Of a DNA stretch of 64,000 nucleotides, positions 20,759-29,295 are shown piece after piece. This stretch comes from Pseudomonadota bacterium (GTDB lineage: Bacteria > Pseudomonadota > Alphaproteobacteria > Sphingomonadales > Sphingomonadaceae). The stretch covers positions 177,317 to 241,316 of the forward strand of contig JAEXAY010000039.1 in the NCBI GenBank assembly GCA_023457895.1, given 5' to 3'. Every line of letters begins with the position of its first letter. Positions within the stretch are counted from its first letter, which is position 1. The position numbers and the translations under genes were made by a program. The notes below the pieces were generated by a model. It searched no databases, had not been told where the DNA came from, and was given only the letters and a program-made list of their open reading frames with translations.

Positions 20759-21915
20759 CCCCCCGCTCCCACCAGTTCGCGGCCGATCAGCATGCGGCGG
20801 ATTTCGTTGGTGCCCGCGCCGATGTCGAGCAGCTTGGCGTCGCGCATGTAGCGTTCCACCGGCCAGTCCTTGGTATAGCCCGCGCCGCCCAATGCCTGCA
20901 CCGCCTCGTTGGCGACCTTGACCGCATTCTCGCTCGCGAGCAGGATCGCGCCGGCTGCGTCGAAGCGCGTCGTCTGGCCCGCGTCGCAGGCTTTCGCCAC
21001 CTGATAGACATAGGCGCGCGCCGAATTCAGCGCGACATACATGTCCGCGACCTTGGCCTGCATCAGCTGGAAACTGCCGATCGGCTGGCCGAACTGCTTC
21101 CTCTCGCGGACATAGGGAAGCACCGTGTCGATACACGCCTGCATGATGCCGAGTTGGATGCCGGAGAGCACCACGCGCTCATAATCGAGGCCGCTCATCA
21201 GTACGCCGACGCCGCCGTTCAACGGCCCCATCACATTGTCTTCGGGCACCGCGCAATCGTTGAACACCAGCTCCGCCGTGGGAGAACCGCGCATCCCCAC
21301 CTTGTCAATCTTCTGGCCGATGCTGAAGCCCGGCATGTCCTTTTCGAGCAGGAAGGCGGTGATGCCCCGGCTCCCCTCGCCGGTCTTGGCATAGACCACC
21401 AGCGTGTCGGCATAGGGCGCGTTGGTGATCCAGTATTTGGTGCCGTTGAGGAGATAATGGTCGCCCTTGTGGTCGGCGCGCAGTTTCATCGACACCACGT
21501 CCGATCCCGCGCCCGCTTCGGACATCGCGAGGCTGCCGACATGCTCGCCGGAAATCAGCTTGGGGAGATATTTCGCCTTCTGCTCCACACTGCCCCAGCG
21601 GCGGATCTGGTTGACGCAGAGGTTTGAGTGCGCGCCGTAGCTCAAACCGATCGAGGCCGAAGTACGGCTCACCTCCTCGCAGGCAATGACATGCTCGAGA
21701 TAGCCGAGCCCGAGCCCGCCAAATTCCTCCTCGACCGTGATGCCATGGAGGCCGAGCGCCCCCATCCCTTCCCACAGTTCGGCGCGCGGAAACCAGTCCT
21801 CGGCGTCGATCCGAGCCGCGAGCGGTGCGATTTTATCGGCGGCGAATTTCGCGGTGGTATCGCGGATCGCGTCGGCCATTTCGCCGAGCTGGAAATCGAG
21901 CGCGGGGGCGGTCAT
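20755..21915 (-). CDS. ivd: Isovaleryl-CoA dehydrogenase-like acyl-CoA dehydrogenase
   Basis: A 386-residue FAD acyl-CoA dehydrogenase with [32 protein letters not shown], and the C-terminal signature [21 protein letters not shown]. The catalytic glutamate lies in [12 protein letters not shown] (about residue 248), the position used by isovaleryl-CoA dehydrogenase rather than the C-terminal glutamate of straight-chain enzymes. It would oxidise isovaleryl-CoA to 3-methylcrotonyl-CoA, the substrate of the next two gene products. It is the first gene of the unit ivd-mccB-mccA-small membrane protein. Confidence 0.92.
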   Translation of the reverse strand: MTAPALDFQLGEMADAIRDTTAKFAADKIAPLAARIDAEDWFPRAELWEGMGALGLHGITVEEEFGGLGLGYLEHVIACEEVSRTSASIGLSYGAHSNLCVNQIRRWGSVEQKAKYLPKLISGEHVGSLAMSEAGAGSDVVSMKLRADHKGDHYLLNGTKYWITNAPYADTLVVYAKTGEGSRGITAFLLEKDMPGFSIGQKIDKVGMRGSPTAELVFNDCAVPEDNVMGPLNGGVGVLMSGLDYERVVLSGIQLGIMQACIDTVLPYVRERKQFGQPIGSFQLMQAKVADMYVALNSARAYVYQVAKACDAGQTTRFDAAGAILLASENAVKVANEAVQALGGAGYTKDWPVERYMRDAKLLDIGAGTNEIRRMLIGRELVGAGG

Positions 21916-22028
21916 CGGGGCGGCAGTCCTCTTCTCAGGCTTTGTAATTTAATTACGCGAGCCTAGCCGCATCCGGGGAATTGCGGAAGGGGGGAATTGG
22001 GGGTAATCGGAATGCATCATTTTAAGCC

Positions 22029-22118
22029 CGTCACCCTGAACTTGTTTCAGGGTCCATACGTCCCGCACTAATCAGGGGACCACGGCCCTATGGATGCTGA
22101 AACAAGTTCAGCATGACG
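22029..22118. repeat. Palindromic repeat, family A (between ivd and thiolase)
   Basis: CGTCACCCTGAACTTGTTTC with AGGGTCCATA faces TATGGATGCTGAAACAAGTT with CAGCATGACG, separated by about 30 bases. This is the same facing two-unit design as 9355-9444. It fills most of the spacer between divergent genes, leaving only 19 bases before the thiolase start, so it lies in the thiolase leader or promoter. Confidence 0.85.
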
Positions 22119-22137
22119 TATTCAGAGGAACACTTCC

Positions 22138-23328
22138 ATGACTACCCCCGCCGATCCGACCGTTATCCTCTCCTTCGCCCGCACCCCGATGGGGAGTTTC
22201 CAGGGCAGCCTTTCTGGCGCCTCCGCGACCGAACTCGGCGCCACGGCGGTTAAGGCGGCGGTCGAGCGCGCCGGTGTCGAGGGCGACGACATCGAACGCA
22301 TCTATATGGGCTGCGTGCTTCCGGCGGGCCTCGGCCAGGCGCCCGCGCGGCAGGCCGCACTCAAGGCCGGGCTCCCGCAATCGGTCGAGGCGACCACGGT
22401 CAACAAGATGTGCGGGTCGGGCATGCAGACCGTCATCATGGCCAACGAGGCGCTCGGCTCGGGCGCAGTCGACATGATCGTCGCGGGCGGCATGGAGTCG
22501 ATGACCAACGCCCCCTATCTCCTCAAGAAACACCGTTCGGGTGCGCGCATCGGCCATGACACCGCCTATGACCATATGTTCCTCGACGGGCTTGAGGACG
22601 CCTATGAGCCGGGCCGCGCCATGGGCAGCTTTGCAGAGGAAACTGCGGGCGAATATCAGTTCAGCCGCCACGATCAGGATGCCTACGCCATCGCCTCGCT
22701 GAGCCGCGCGCAGGATGCGCAGGAAAAGGGTTTGTTCGACCTCGAAATCGTGCCCGTCACCATTCAGGGCCGCAAGGGCGAGGAAGTGGTGAGTCTCGAC
22801 GAACAACCGCCCAAGGGCGACGTTACCAAGATCCCGGCGCTGAAGCCTGCCTTTGCCAGGGACGGCACGATCACCGCCGCCAACGCCTCATCGATCTCCG
22901 ATGGCGCCGCCGCGCTGGTGCTGACGCGGGCAAGCGTTGCAGAGGCCAAGGGCCTCAAGCCCATTGCTCGTATCGTCGCAACCGCCGCCCACGCCCATGA
23001 ACCGGAAAAGTTCACCACCGCGCCGGTAAGCGCGATCCAGAAACTGCTCGACAAGGCGGGCTGGAGCCTCGCCGATGTCGACCTGTTCGAAGTCAACGAA
23101 GCCTTTGCCTGCGTCGCGATGATCGCGATGCGTGACCTTGGTATCCCGCATGACAGGATCAACGTCCACGGCGGCGCGACGGCGCTTGGCCATCCGATCG
23201 GCGCAAGCGGCGCGCGGATCATGGCGACGCTGATCGCGGCGCTCCAGACCCATGGCAAGAAACGCGGCGTCGCGAGCCTGTGCATCGGCGGCGGCGAGGC
23301 CACGGCGGTGGCAGTGGAACTGGTTTGA
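22138..23328 (+). CDS. Acetyl-CoA C-acyltransferase (thiolase)
   Basis: A 396-residue thiolase with both catalytic cysteines and the histidine: C92 in NKMCGSGMQT, the histidine in GGATALGHPIGASGARI, and the C-terminal cysteine in LCIGGGEA. It either condenses two acetyl-CoA or cleaves 3-ketoacyl-CoA. Its place next to isovaleryl-CoA and methylcrotonyl-CoA genes suggests acetoacetyl-CoA handling at the end of leucine breakdown, but the biosynthetic type (PhaA) is also possible. An AGAGGAA site precedes the ATG. Confidence 0.93.
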   Translation: MTTPADPTVILSFARTPMGSFQGSLSGASATELGATAVKAAVERAGVEGDDIERIYMGCVLPAGLGQAPARQAALKAGLPQSVEATTVNKMCGSGMQTVIMANEALGSGAVDMIVAGGMESMTNAPYLLKKHRSGARIGHDTAYDHMFLDGLEDAYEPGRAMGSFAEETAGEYQFSRHDQDAYAIASLSRAQDAQEKGLFDLEIVPVTIQGRKGEEVVSLDEQPPKGDVTKIPALKPAFARDGTITAANASSISDGAAALVLTRASVAEAKGLKPIARIVATAAHAHEPEKFTTAPVSAIQKLLDKAGWSLADVDLFEVNEAFACVAMIAMRDLGIPHDRINVHGGATALGHPIGASGARIMATLIAALQTHGKKRGVASLCIGGGEATAVAVELV

Positions 23329-23330
23329 AA

Positions 23331-23470
23331 TTGCTTCCCCGCAACGGGAAGGTGGCGCGCCTTAGCGCGTGACGGAGGGGATTGCGGACGCGGTCATGCC
23401 GTTTATCCAGCCCCCTCCACCATCGTTCGGAAGGGCCCCCTCTCCCCGTGCCGGGGAAGGATTTGAGGGC
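23331..23470. repeat. GC-rich repeat region, family D (between convergent genes)
   Basis: The unit TTCCCCGCAACGGGAAGG with GCGCGCCTTAGCGCG and GACGGAGGGG is followed by CCCCCTCC and CCCCG-TGC-CGGGG (23444-23456). Several short stems lie side by side between the ends of the thiolase and RcnB-like genes. The wording matches 19091-19142. It could terminate both transcripts but lacks a U-tract. Confidence 0.6.
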
Positions 23471-23481
23471 CCGCCCTTATC

Positions 23482-24249
23482 TTACCAGAAGAAGTTATGG
23501 ATTACGTCGACCACGCGGCCGCGACGGATGTCCACCAGCAGAACGTCGTCATAATAGCGCACCCAGCGCATATAGGCCGGCGCGGGCGGGAGACGGTAAT
23601 AATAGGGGTCGCGAATCCAGTAGCGCGAGCTGTAATAAGCGGGGCGGATCGTTAGCCCGATACGGAAGCGGCTATAGCCGTAATTGCGATAGGGCGAATA
23701 ATAGGTACCGAGCCGGTAGCGCTCGCGATAATCGTTGCGATAGCGGTTCCAGTCATAGCGCCGATCCTGCCGCCAGTTGCGATACCATTGGTCGCCATAG
23801 CCGTTGTTCCATCCACGCCGGTCATCATATTCCCAGCGCCGGCTATCATTGTTGCGATCCCAGTTGCGGTCGCGCACGCGATCGCCGCGTTCCTGATTGG
23901 GCGTGCGGTTACGGGTACGGTCCCAGTTGCGGTCATCGCCGCGCGCCCGGTCCCAGTTGCGATCGCCCCGGTCGCGCTCCCAGCGCTGTTGATTGCCGCG
24001 CCGGTCTTCACCGCGCGGCTGCGTGCGGATCCCGCCGCGGCGATCGTCATTGCGGCGTTCCCACCGGCCTTGGGAGCGGCGATCATCGCCGCCGCCGCGC
24101 CGGTCCTGCTGGACACGTTCACCGCGCTGACCCGAATCGCCGCTACGCATCCCCTGCGCCGAGGCAGGGATGGCCGTGACCACCATAGCAGCTGTCGCGA
24201 GCACCGCGCCGAGAAAGGTTTTCAGATTGGATTTACCCGTCTTGTTCAT
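23482..24249 (-). CDS. RcnB-like periplasmic protein with a long Arg/Asp/Trp-rich repeat tract
   Basis: A 255-residue exported protein: signal peptide (MNKTGKSNLKTFLGA... ending at IPASAQ), a central low-complexity tract of about 130 residues rich in R, D, N, W and G with repeats of RDRNWDR type, and a C-terminal RcnB-type domain (LPPAPAYMRWVRYYDDVLLVDIRRGRVVDVI). RcnB in E. coli is a periplasmic factor in nickel/cobalt export; most homologues are untested. An upstream in-frame start exists, but ATG 24249 follows GGAGACGAAAAG and gives a proper signal peptide. No RcnA exporter lies nearby. Confidence 0.82.
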   Translation of the reverse strand: MNKTGKSNLKTFLGAVLATAAMVVTAIPASAQGMRSGDSGQRGERVQQDRRGGGDDRRSQGRWERRNDDRRGGIRTQPRGEDRRGNQQRWERDRGDRNWDRARGDDRNWDRTRNRTPNQERGDRVRDRNWDRNNDSRRWEYDDRRGWNNGYGDQWYRNWRQDRRYDWNRYRNDYRERYRLGTYYSPYRNYGYSRFRIGLTIRPAYYSSRYWIRDPYYYRLPPAPAYMRWVRYYDDVLLVDIRRGRVVDVIHNFFW

Positions 24250-24392
24250 CTTTTCGTCTCCAAGAACCGGCCCCGGCATTGGGCAAATCGGGGACAAGGG
24301 AGTAACGCCGGGACCGGTCTGTGATCCGGTCTAACGAATCGATCCTGTGACATCGCTGAACTGACCAGTCAGCAAATAGACAGGTCGCCGCT

Positions 24393-25658
24393 TCACCCTA
24401 CCGGCACGTCATCGCGCATCCGGCTTATCACGGCGGCGCCAAAGGCGGCAATCAAGGTGCCCAAAATCGCCCACAGGATCGTGACGCCCACCGCGATCGC
24501 CTGCATGATGACCTGACTCACCATCGTCATGTTGCCATCATAGCCAAGCCCGCCCAGAGCGGGTGAAAGGAAAATGCCGGTGAGCAGCATGCCGGTGATC
24601 CCGCCTGCGCCGCTGATCGCGAAAAGATCATTGGCATCCGATGCACCAAGACGGCCTTGCACGATCCGGGCTGCGAAGAAACAGACGAGCGCACCAATCG
24701 CGCCGATGATCATGGCACCGCCCGGTCCGGCGAATCCGGCCGAAGCGGTGATCGTGACCAGCCCGGCAAGCGCGCCCATCACCGCACCTTTGGCGCTGAC
24801 CTCCCGATCCAGCAGCTTTTGAAGCAGAAGCCAGACGAGAGCGGCGGCCGAGGCGGCGACATGGGTGTTGATGATCGCGATCGCCGCGTCGTCTGTCGCG
24901 GCCAGCTCCGATCCGCCGTTGAAGCCGAACCAGCCCGCCCACAGCATCCCTGCACCGGCTACGCCCACGGCCGGCAGCCAGCGGGAAACCGCCGAGGAGT
25001 GGCCCGCATCCGCAACCGCTTGCGGCTTGCCGAGGACGATGGCAGCGACCAGCGCGGATACCCCCGCCGCTACATGCACCACCGCGCCTCCGGCAAAATC
25101 GAGCGCTCCCATCGCGCCCAGCCAGCCGCCGCCCCACATCCAGTGCGCCAGCGGCACATAGACAAGCAGGCTCCACAGCGATGCGAAGCCCAGCATCCAG
25201 CCAAAGCGCGCGCGGTCGACTACACTCCCGATCACCAGCGCGGCCGCAAAACAGGCAAAGCCCATCTGGAACAGCGCGAAGACGGATTCGGGGATAGTGG
25301 TATTGAGCCGCACCATGCTCAGATTGTTAAGCATCCAGTTGAACCCGTCGCCGAGATAGGCGCCGCCGGTGGGCGAAAAGGCGAGGCTGTAGCCGATCAA
25401 TATCCAAAGGAGCGAGACCGCCGCGGTAACGGCAAACACCGCCAGACCCGCCGTCAGCGCCTTGCCGGCCGACACCGCGCGTCCAGCATAGGCAAGCGCC
25501 AGACCGGGCAGCAGCATGAACAGTACCAGCGCCGAGGCCGCGAGCTGCCATGCCGTGTCGCCGCTGTCAGCCACCTGCTCCTGCGCCAGCGCCCCGGCGG
25601 GCGTCAGCAAGGCCAAGACCGCCAGCGAAAGCGGCATCATCCGGATTGCAAGACGCAT
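24393..25658 (-). CDS. amt: Amt/AmtB-family ammonium transporter, second twin-histidine replaced by serine
   Basis: A 421-residue Amt channel: signal peptide (ending ALAQ), then about 11 membrane helices with WFGFNGGS (244-250) and GLVTITASAGF. The pore histidine of helix 5 is present (H195 in DFAGGAVVHVAAG). The helix 10 motif, normally FGVHGVGG, reads FAISGAGG, so the second pore histidine is serine (S349). No glnK/PII gene follows, whereas amtB is often paired with glnK. ATG 25658 follows AGGGAG; a longer frame starts at 25703. Transport, sensing or altered selectivity are all possible. Confidence 0.9.
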   Translation of the reverse strand: MRLAIRMMPLSLAVLALLTPAGALAQEQVADSGDTAWQLAASALVLFMLLPGLALAYAGRAVSAGKALTAGLAVFAVTAAVSLLWILIGYSLAFSPTGGAYLGDGFNWMLNNLSMVRLNTTIPESVFALFQMGFACFAAALVIGSVVDRARFGWMLGFASLWSLLVYVPLAHWMWGGGWLGAMGALDFAGGAVVHVAAGVSALVAAIVLGKPQAVADAGHSSAVSRWLPAVGVAGAGMLWAGWFGFNGGSELAATDDAAIAIINTHVAASAAALVWLLLQKLLDREVSAKGAVMGALAGLVTITASAGFAGPGGAMIIGAIGALVCFFAARIVQGRLGASDANDLFAISGAGGITGMLLTGIFLSPALGGLGYDGNMTMVSQVIMQAIAVGVTILWAILGTLIAAFGAAVISRMRDDVPVG

Positions 25659-25807
25659 GCGAACTCCCTGTTCAATATTTGACGCAATGCCGCCGTCCGG
25701 CACCCGTTTGCCCGACGAGGCTAATCAGGATTGCGGGACGGGTCAAACATCTAAAGCATCTGTTAACCATGGAAAAATGGTAAATGCGTGACCGTCAGCG
25801 CGCTGGA

Positions 25808-26806
25808 TCAGACCCAGCCTTCAAGGACCTGGTCGGGCGGCCGGTGGCCATCCGACCATGCCTTGATATTGGCGATGACGCGCTCGCCCGACGCCTCGCG
25901 CCCTTCAAAGGTCGCTGAGCCCATGTGCGGCAACAGCACCACATTATCGAGCGCGAGCAGTTGCGGGTCGATATTCGCGCCATGACTGTAGACATCGAGC
26001 CCCGCTCCGGCGAGGCGCCCGGCTGCCAGCGCCTTGGCGAGCGCGCCCTCCTCGATGATCTCGCCCCGCGCCGTGTTGATGACATAGGCCGATGGCTTCA
26101 TCGCCGCGATGCGAGCCGCGTTGACCATGGCATGGGTCTCTTCAGTATGGGGACAATGGATCGAGACGATGTCGGCGATCCGGAGCAGCGTGTCGGGCGT
26201 TGCATGATAGCTCGCGCCGAGTTCCGCCTCGACCTCCGGCGGCAGACGGCGGCGATTGTGATAATGGACAGAAAGTCCGAACGCTGCCGCTCGCCGCGCG
26301 ACCGCACGGCCGATGCGGCCCATACCGATGATGCCGAGTATCTTGCCGCCAATGCGGTGTCCCAGCATGCCCGACGGCGTCCAGCCTTTCCACTGTCCGG
26401 CACGCACCAGCTTTTCGCCTTCCGCTAGACGGCGCGGTACCGCGAGGATCAGCGCCATCGCCATATCGGCGGTGTCCTCGGTAAACACACCCGGGGTGTT
26501 GGTGACGATGATGCCCCTCGCCCGCGCAGCCTTGAGATCGATGTGATCAACGCCATTGCCGAAATTGGCGATAAGCTTCAGCCGGTCTCCCGCCGATGCA
26601 ATGAGATCGGCATCGAGATGATCGGTCAGCGTCGGCACCAGCACGTCGCAATCCCGCATCGCGGCGGTCAGTTCCTCGCGGCTCATCGCATGATCGTCGG
26701 CGGAAAGCACCGCTTCAAACAGTTCGGCAAGGCGTGCTTCGGCATGGGGCGCGATACGACGGGTGACAATGACGCGCGGACGTTGCGGACGGTTGGGATC
26801 GGACAT
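25808..26806 (-). CDS. D-2-hydroxyacid dehydrogenase (glyoxylate/hydroxypyruvate reductase type)
   Basis: A 332-residue NAD(P)-dependent dehydrogenase. It has ANFGNGVDHIDL, the Rossmann loop GIIGMGRIGRAVARR, the substrate arginine in NTARGEIIEEGAL, and the catalytic histidine in LLPHMGSATFEGR. HNRRRLPPEVE after the second strand has arginines in place of the NAD-selecting aspartate, which favours NADPH. This fits glyoxylate or hydroxypyruvate reductases. The frame runs further upstream to 26872, but ATG 26806 starts at the expected N-terminus. Confidence 0.9.
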   Translation of the reverse strand: MSDPNRPQRPRVIVTRRIAPHAEARLAELFEAVLSADDHAMSREELTAAMRDCDVLVPTLTDHLDADLIASAGDRLKLIANFGNGVDHIDLKAARARGIIVTNTPGVFTEDTADMAMALILAVPRRLAEGEKLVRAGQWKGWTPSGMLGHRIGGKILGIIGMGRIGRAVARRAAAFGLSVHYHNRRRLPPEVEAELGASYHATPDTLLRIADIVSIHCPHTEETHAMVNAARIAAMKPSAYVINTARGEIIEEGALAKALAAGRLAGAGLDVYSHGANIDPQLLALDNVVLLPHMGSATFEGREASGERVIANIKAWSDGHRPPDQVLEGWV

Positions 26807-26910
26807 GGCGCTCTTATGCGAGCGGGCACGAGCAGTGACAAGGAGGAATTGCGGCGACCTTCGCTGCTTCACGCCTTGCCGCCAAGGGCGAGATATGGCA
26901 CTCGACGGTC

Positions 26911-27387
26911 ATGCTGATGCGCCGCTTACTCCTCCCCCTCGCCACCGCCCTGACTTTCCTCATAACATCCGGTACGGCTGCCCAGGAAGAACGCAAAACA
27001 CCCTATTGGGCTTCGATCTCCGCCGACGAGGCACGCATGCGCAAGGGACCATCCGAAGCGATGCCAGTGATGTGGGAATATCGCCGCGAAAATCTGCCGG
27101 TAAAGGTGATCGAGGTATATGAAAACTGGCGCAAGATCGAAGACCCGGACGGCGCGCAGGGCTGGATGGCCGCCAGGCTGTTGTCCGCCAAGCGCACCGC
27201 GATGGTAACCGGCGGCATCCGGGCGATGCGCGAGACCCCGGCCCAAAGCGCTCCCCCGCGCTATCGGGCGGAACCGGGCGTGGTCGGCTTCATCACCAAC
27301 TGCGCCGATGGCTGGTGCCTGTTCGACGTAGGGGGCAAGCGCGGCTATATCGAGGAAAGCCATATCTGGGGTGCAGGAACGCCCTGA
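26911..27387 (+). CDS. Exported SH3-domain protein
   Basis: A 158-residue protein with a signal peptide (MLMRRLLLPLATALTFLITS, cut near TAAQ) and two bacterial SH3-like segments. The first is residues about 32-90 (ARMRKGPSEAMPVMWEYRRENLPVKV...GWMAARLLS), the second about 95-155 (GWCLFDVGGKRGYIEESHIWG). Such domains usually bind cell-wall peptides or metals. It is divergent from the hydroxyacid dehydrogenase. Whether translation starts at the first or third codon (both ATG) cannot be told. Confidence 0.85.
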   Translation: MLMRRLLLPLATALTFLITSGTAAQEERKTPYWASISADEARMRKGPSEAMPVMWEYRRENLPVKVIEVYENWRKIEDPDGAQGWMAARLLSAKRTAMVTGGIRAMRETPAQSAPPRYRAEPGVVGFITNCADGWCLFDVGGKRGYIEESHIWGAGTP

Positions 27388-27448
27388 ACTCCGAAATATC
27401 TGACCTTCAAATAAACGAACAATCCAAATTTTCATCGAGAGGATCATT

Positions 27449-29290
27449 ATGAAACGCTGGACCACCCTTTCCCTGGCTTCCGCGCTTGCCCTTGCCGTTA
27501 CAGGCTGCGCCACTGTCCCACCAGCGGAGCCGGCTGCTCCCCCGCCGCCAGCCGTCGAGACCACACCGGCCGTTGACCAATCAGCCGCGCTCAAGCAGCT
27601 GTTCGCCGCCACCGACGAAGCCGAACTCAAGCGGAACCCGATCGTGGCGCTGTTCCGCGGCGACATGCGCTATGCCAATCAGCTCGGCGATTATATCAGC
27701 GACGACTATATTGCCGGAGAAAAAGCGGCCTACGAAGAGGCGCTGGCTGGGCTTGCCAAAATCGACCGAGCTGCGCTGTCGCCGACCGATCAGCTTGCCT
27801 ATGATGTGTTCAAGTTCACCTATGAGGACAAGCTCGTCGATTACCGGCCGGAATATCTTGCCCTCACGAAGGTGCGGCCGATGAACCATTTTTATGGATT
27901 CCACACCATGTATCCCAATATCGCCAGCGGCGAGGGTGCCGCGCCGTTCAAGACGGTCGCGGACTATGAAAACAGCCTGCAACGAAACAAGCAGTTCGTG
28001 ACGCTCATCGACCGCACCATCGCGCGGTTCAAGGAGGGACAGGCCTCGGGCGTCGTCGAAACCAGGATGACGGTCAATAACATGATCGCACAGCTCGACA
28101 CCCAGCTTGCGCAAAAAACTGTCGATTCCACTTATTATGGTCCGATCCGCAAATTGCCCGCCGACCTGAGCGCGGCGGACAAGGCGCGGCTGACCACCGC
28201 CTATACCGCCTCGATCGAGCAGGAAATATACCCTGCCCTCACCCGGTTGCGTGATTTTCTCAAGAATGATTATGTGAAATCGGCCCGCGACAATTATGGC
28301 CTCATGTATATGAAGGGAGGTCCGGCACTTTATCAGCGGCTGATCGATTCCACTCTCACCATCCACATGACGCCGGACGAGGTCCACAATCTAGGGCTCA
28401 GCGAGGTCGCGCGCATCAAGGCGGGCATGAAGCAGGTCAAGAATGAGGTCGGCTTCAAGGGCACGCTGGCGCAATTCTTCGATCATCTGCGCACCGACCC
28501 CAAGTTCAAGATGAAGAGCCGCGATGCGCTGACGCAGGGCTATTACAAGATCGGTTCAGCGGTCGATGCCAAGATCCCCGACTATTTCTCGACTGTCCCC
28601 AGGACAAAGCTCGATATCAAGCCGGTCGAACCGTTCCGCGAGAAGTTCGAAGCGGGCGGAAGCTACCAGCCGGGAACGCCGGATGCTTCTCGCAACGGCA
28701 CCTTCTATTTCAACGCCTATGATCTCCCCTCGCGCACCACGCCGGGGATGACCACGCTTTACCTGCACGAAGGCGCGCCGGGCCATCATTTCCAGATCAG
28801 CCTCGCGCAGGAAAATGAAGCGCTGCCGCCGTTCATGCGGTTCGGCGGCAATACCGCCTTTGTCGAAGGCTGGGCGCTCTACGCCGAAACGCTCGGCTAT
28901 CCGATGGGGTTCTTCAACGATCCCTACCAGCGCATGGGCACGCTATCGGACGAAATGCTGCGCGCGATGCGGCTGGTCGTCGACAGCGGTCTCCATGCCA
29001 AGGGCTGGACCCGCCAGCAGGCGATAGATTACATGCTCGCCAACAGCGACATGGGCAAGACCGACGCCACCGCCGAGGTCGAGCGCTATATCGCCATTCC
29101 CAGCCAGGCGCTCGCCTACAAGATCGGCGCGCTGACCATCCAGCGCCTCAGGAAAAAAGCGGAAACCGAACTCGGCCCCAAATTCGACATCAAGCAGTTC
29201 CACGAACAGGTGCTGATGACCGGCGCGCTGCCGCTCAAGATCCTCGAGGAAAAGATCGATCGCTGGATCGCGGCGAAAAAGGGAGAATGA
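27449..29290 (+). CDS. DUF885 family lipoprotein, putative zinc hydrolase (copy 1)
   Basis: A 613-residue protein with a lipoprotein signal (ALAVTGC, C20) and a Pro/Ala-rich tether. The large helical DUF885 domain has the metal motif LHEGAPGHHFQ (about residue 440) and a downstream glutamate in FVEGWALYAE, which together make an M32/M3-like HExxH-style zinc site. Members are thought to be peptidases, but substrates are unknown. It is anchored to the inner or outer membrane facing the periplasm. Its stop overlaps an ATG of the second copy. Confidence 0.88.
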   Translation: MKRWTTLSLASALALAVTGCATVPPAEPAAPPPPAVETTPAVDQSAALKQLFAATDEAELKRNPIVALFRGDMRYANQLGDYISDDYIAGEKAAYEEALAGLAKIDRAALSPTDQLAYDVFKFTYEDKLVDYRPEYLALTKVRPMNHFYGFHTMYPNIASGEGAAPFKTVADYENSLQRNKQFVTLIDRTIARFKEGQASGVVETRMTVNNMIAQLDTQLAQKTVDSTYYGPIRKLPADLSAADKARLTTAYTASIEQEIYPALTRLRDFLKNDYVKSARDNYGLMYMKGGPALYQRLIDSTLTIHMTPDEVHNLGLSEVARIKAGMKQVKNEVGFKGTLAQFFDHLRTDPKFKMKSRDALTQGYYKIGSAVDAKIPDYFSTVPRTKLDIKPVEPFREKFEAGGSYQPGTPDASRNGTFYFNAYDLPSRTTPGMTTLYLHEGAPGHHFQISLAQENEALPPFMRFGGNTAFVEGWALYAETLGYPMGFFNDPYQRMGTLSDEMLRAMRLVVDSGLHAKGWTRQQAIDYMLANSDMGKTDATAEVERYIAIPSQALAYKIGALTIQRLRKKAETELGPKFDIKQFHEQVLMTGALPLKILEEKIDRWIAAKKGE

Positions 29291-29295
29291 AGGAA

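Noticed and set aside
20759..21136. 126-codon N-terminal extension of mccB
   Set aside because: The extension is only the alternate frame of the ivd 3' end. The family N-terminus begins at ATG 20758.
25659..25807. Possible sigma-54 promoter before the amt gene
   Set aside because: GG and GC pairs exist, but none has the 10-base spacing within a TGGCAC/TTGC context.
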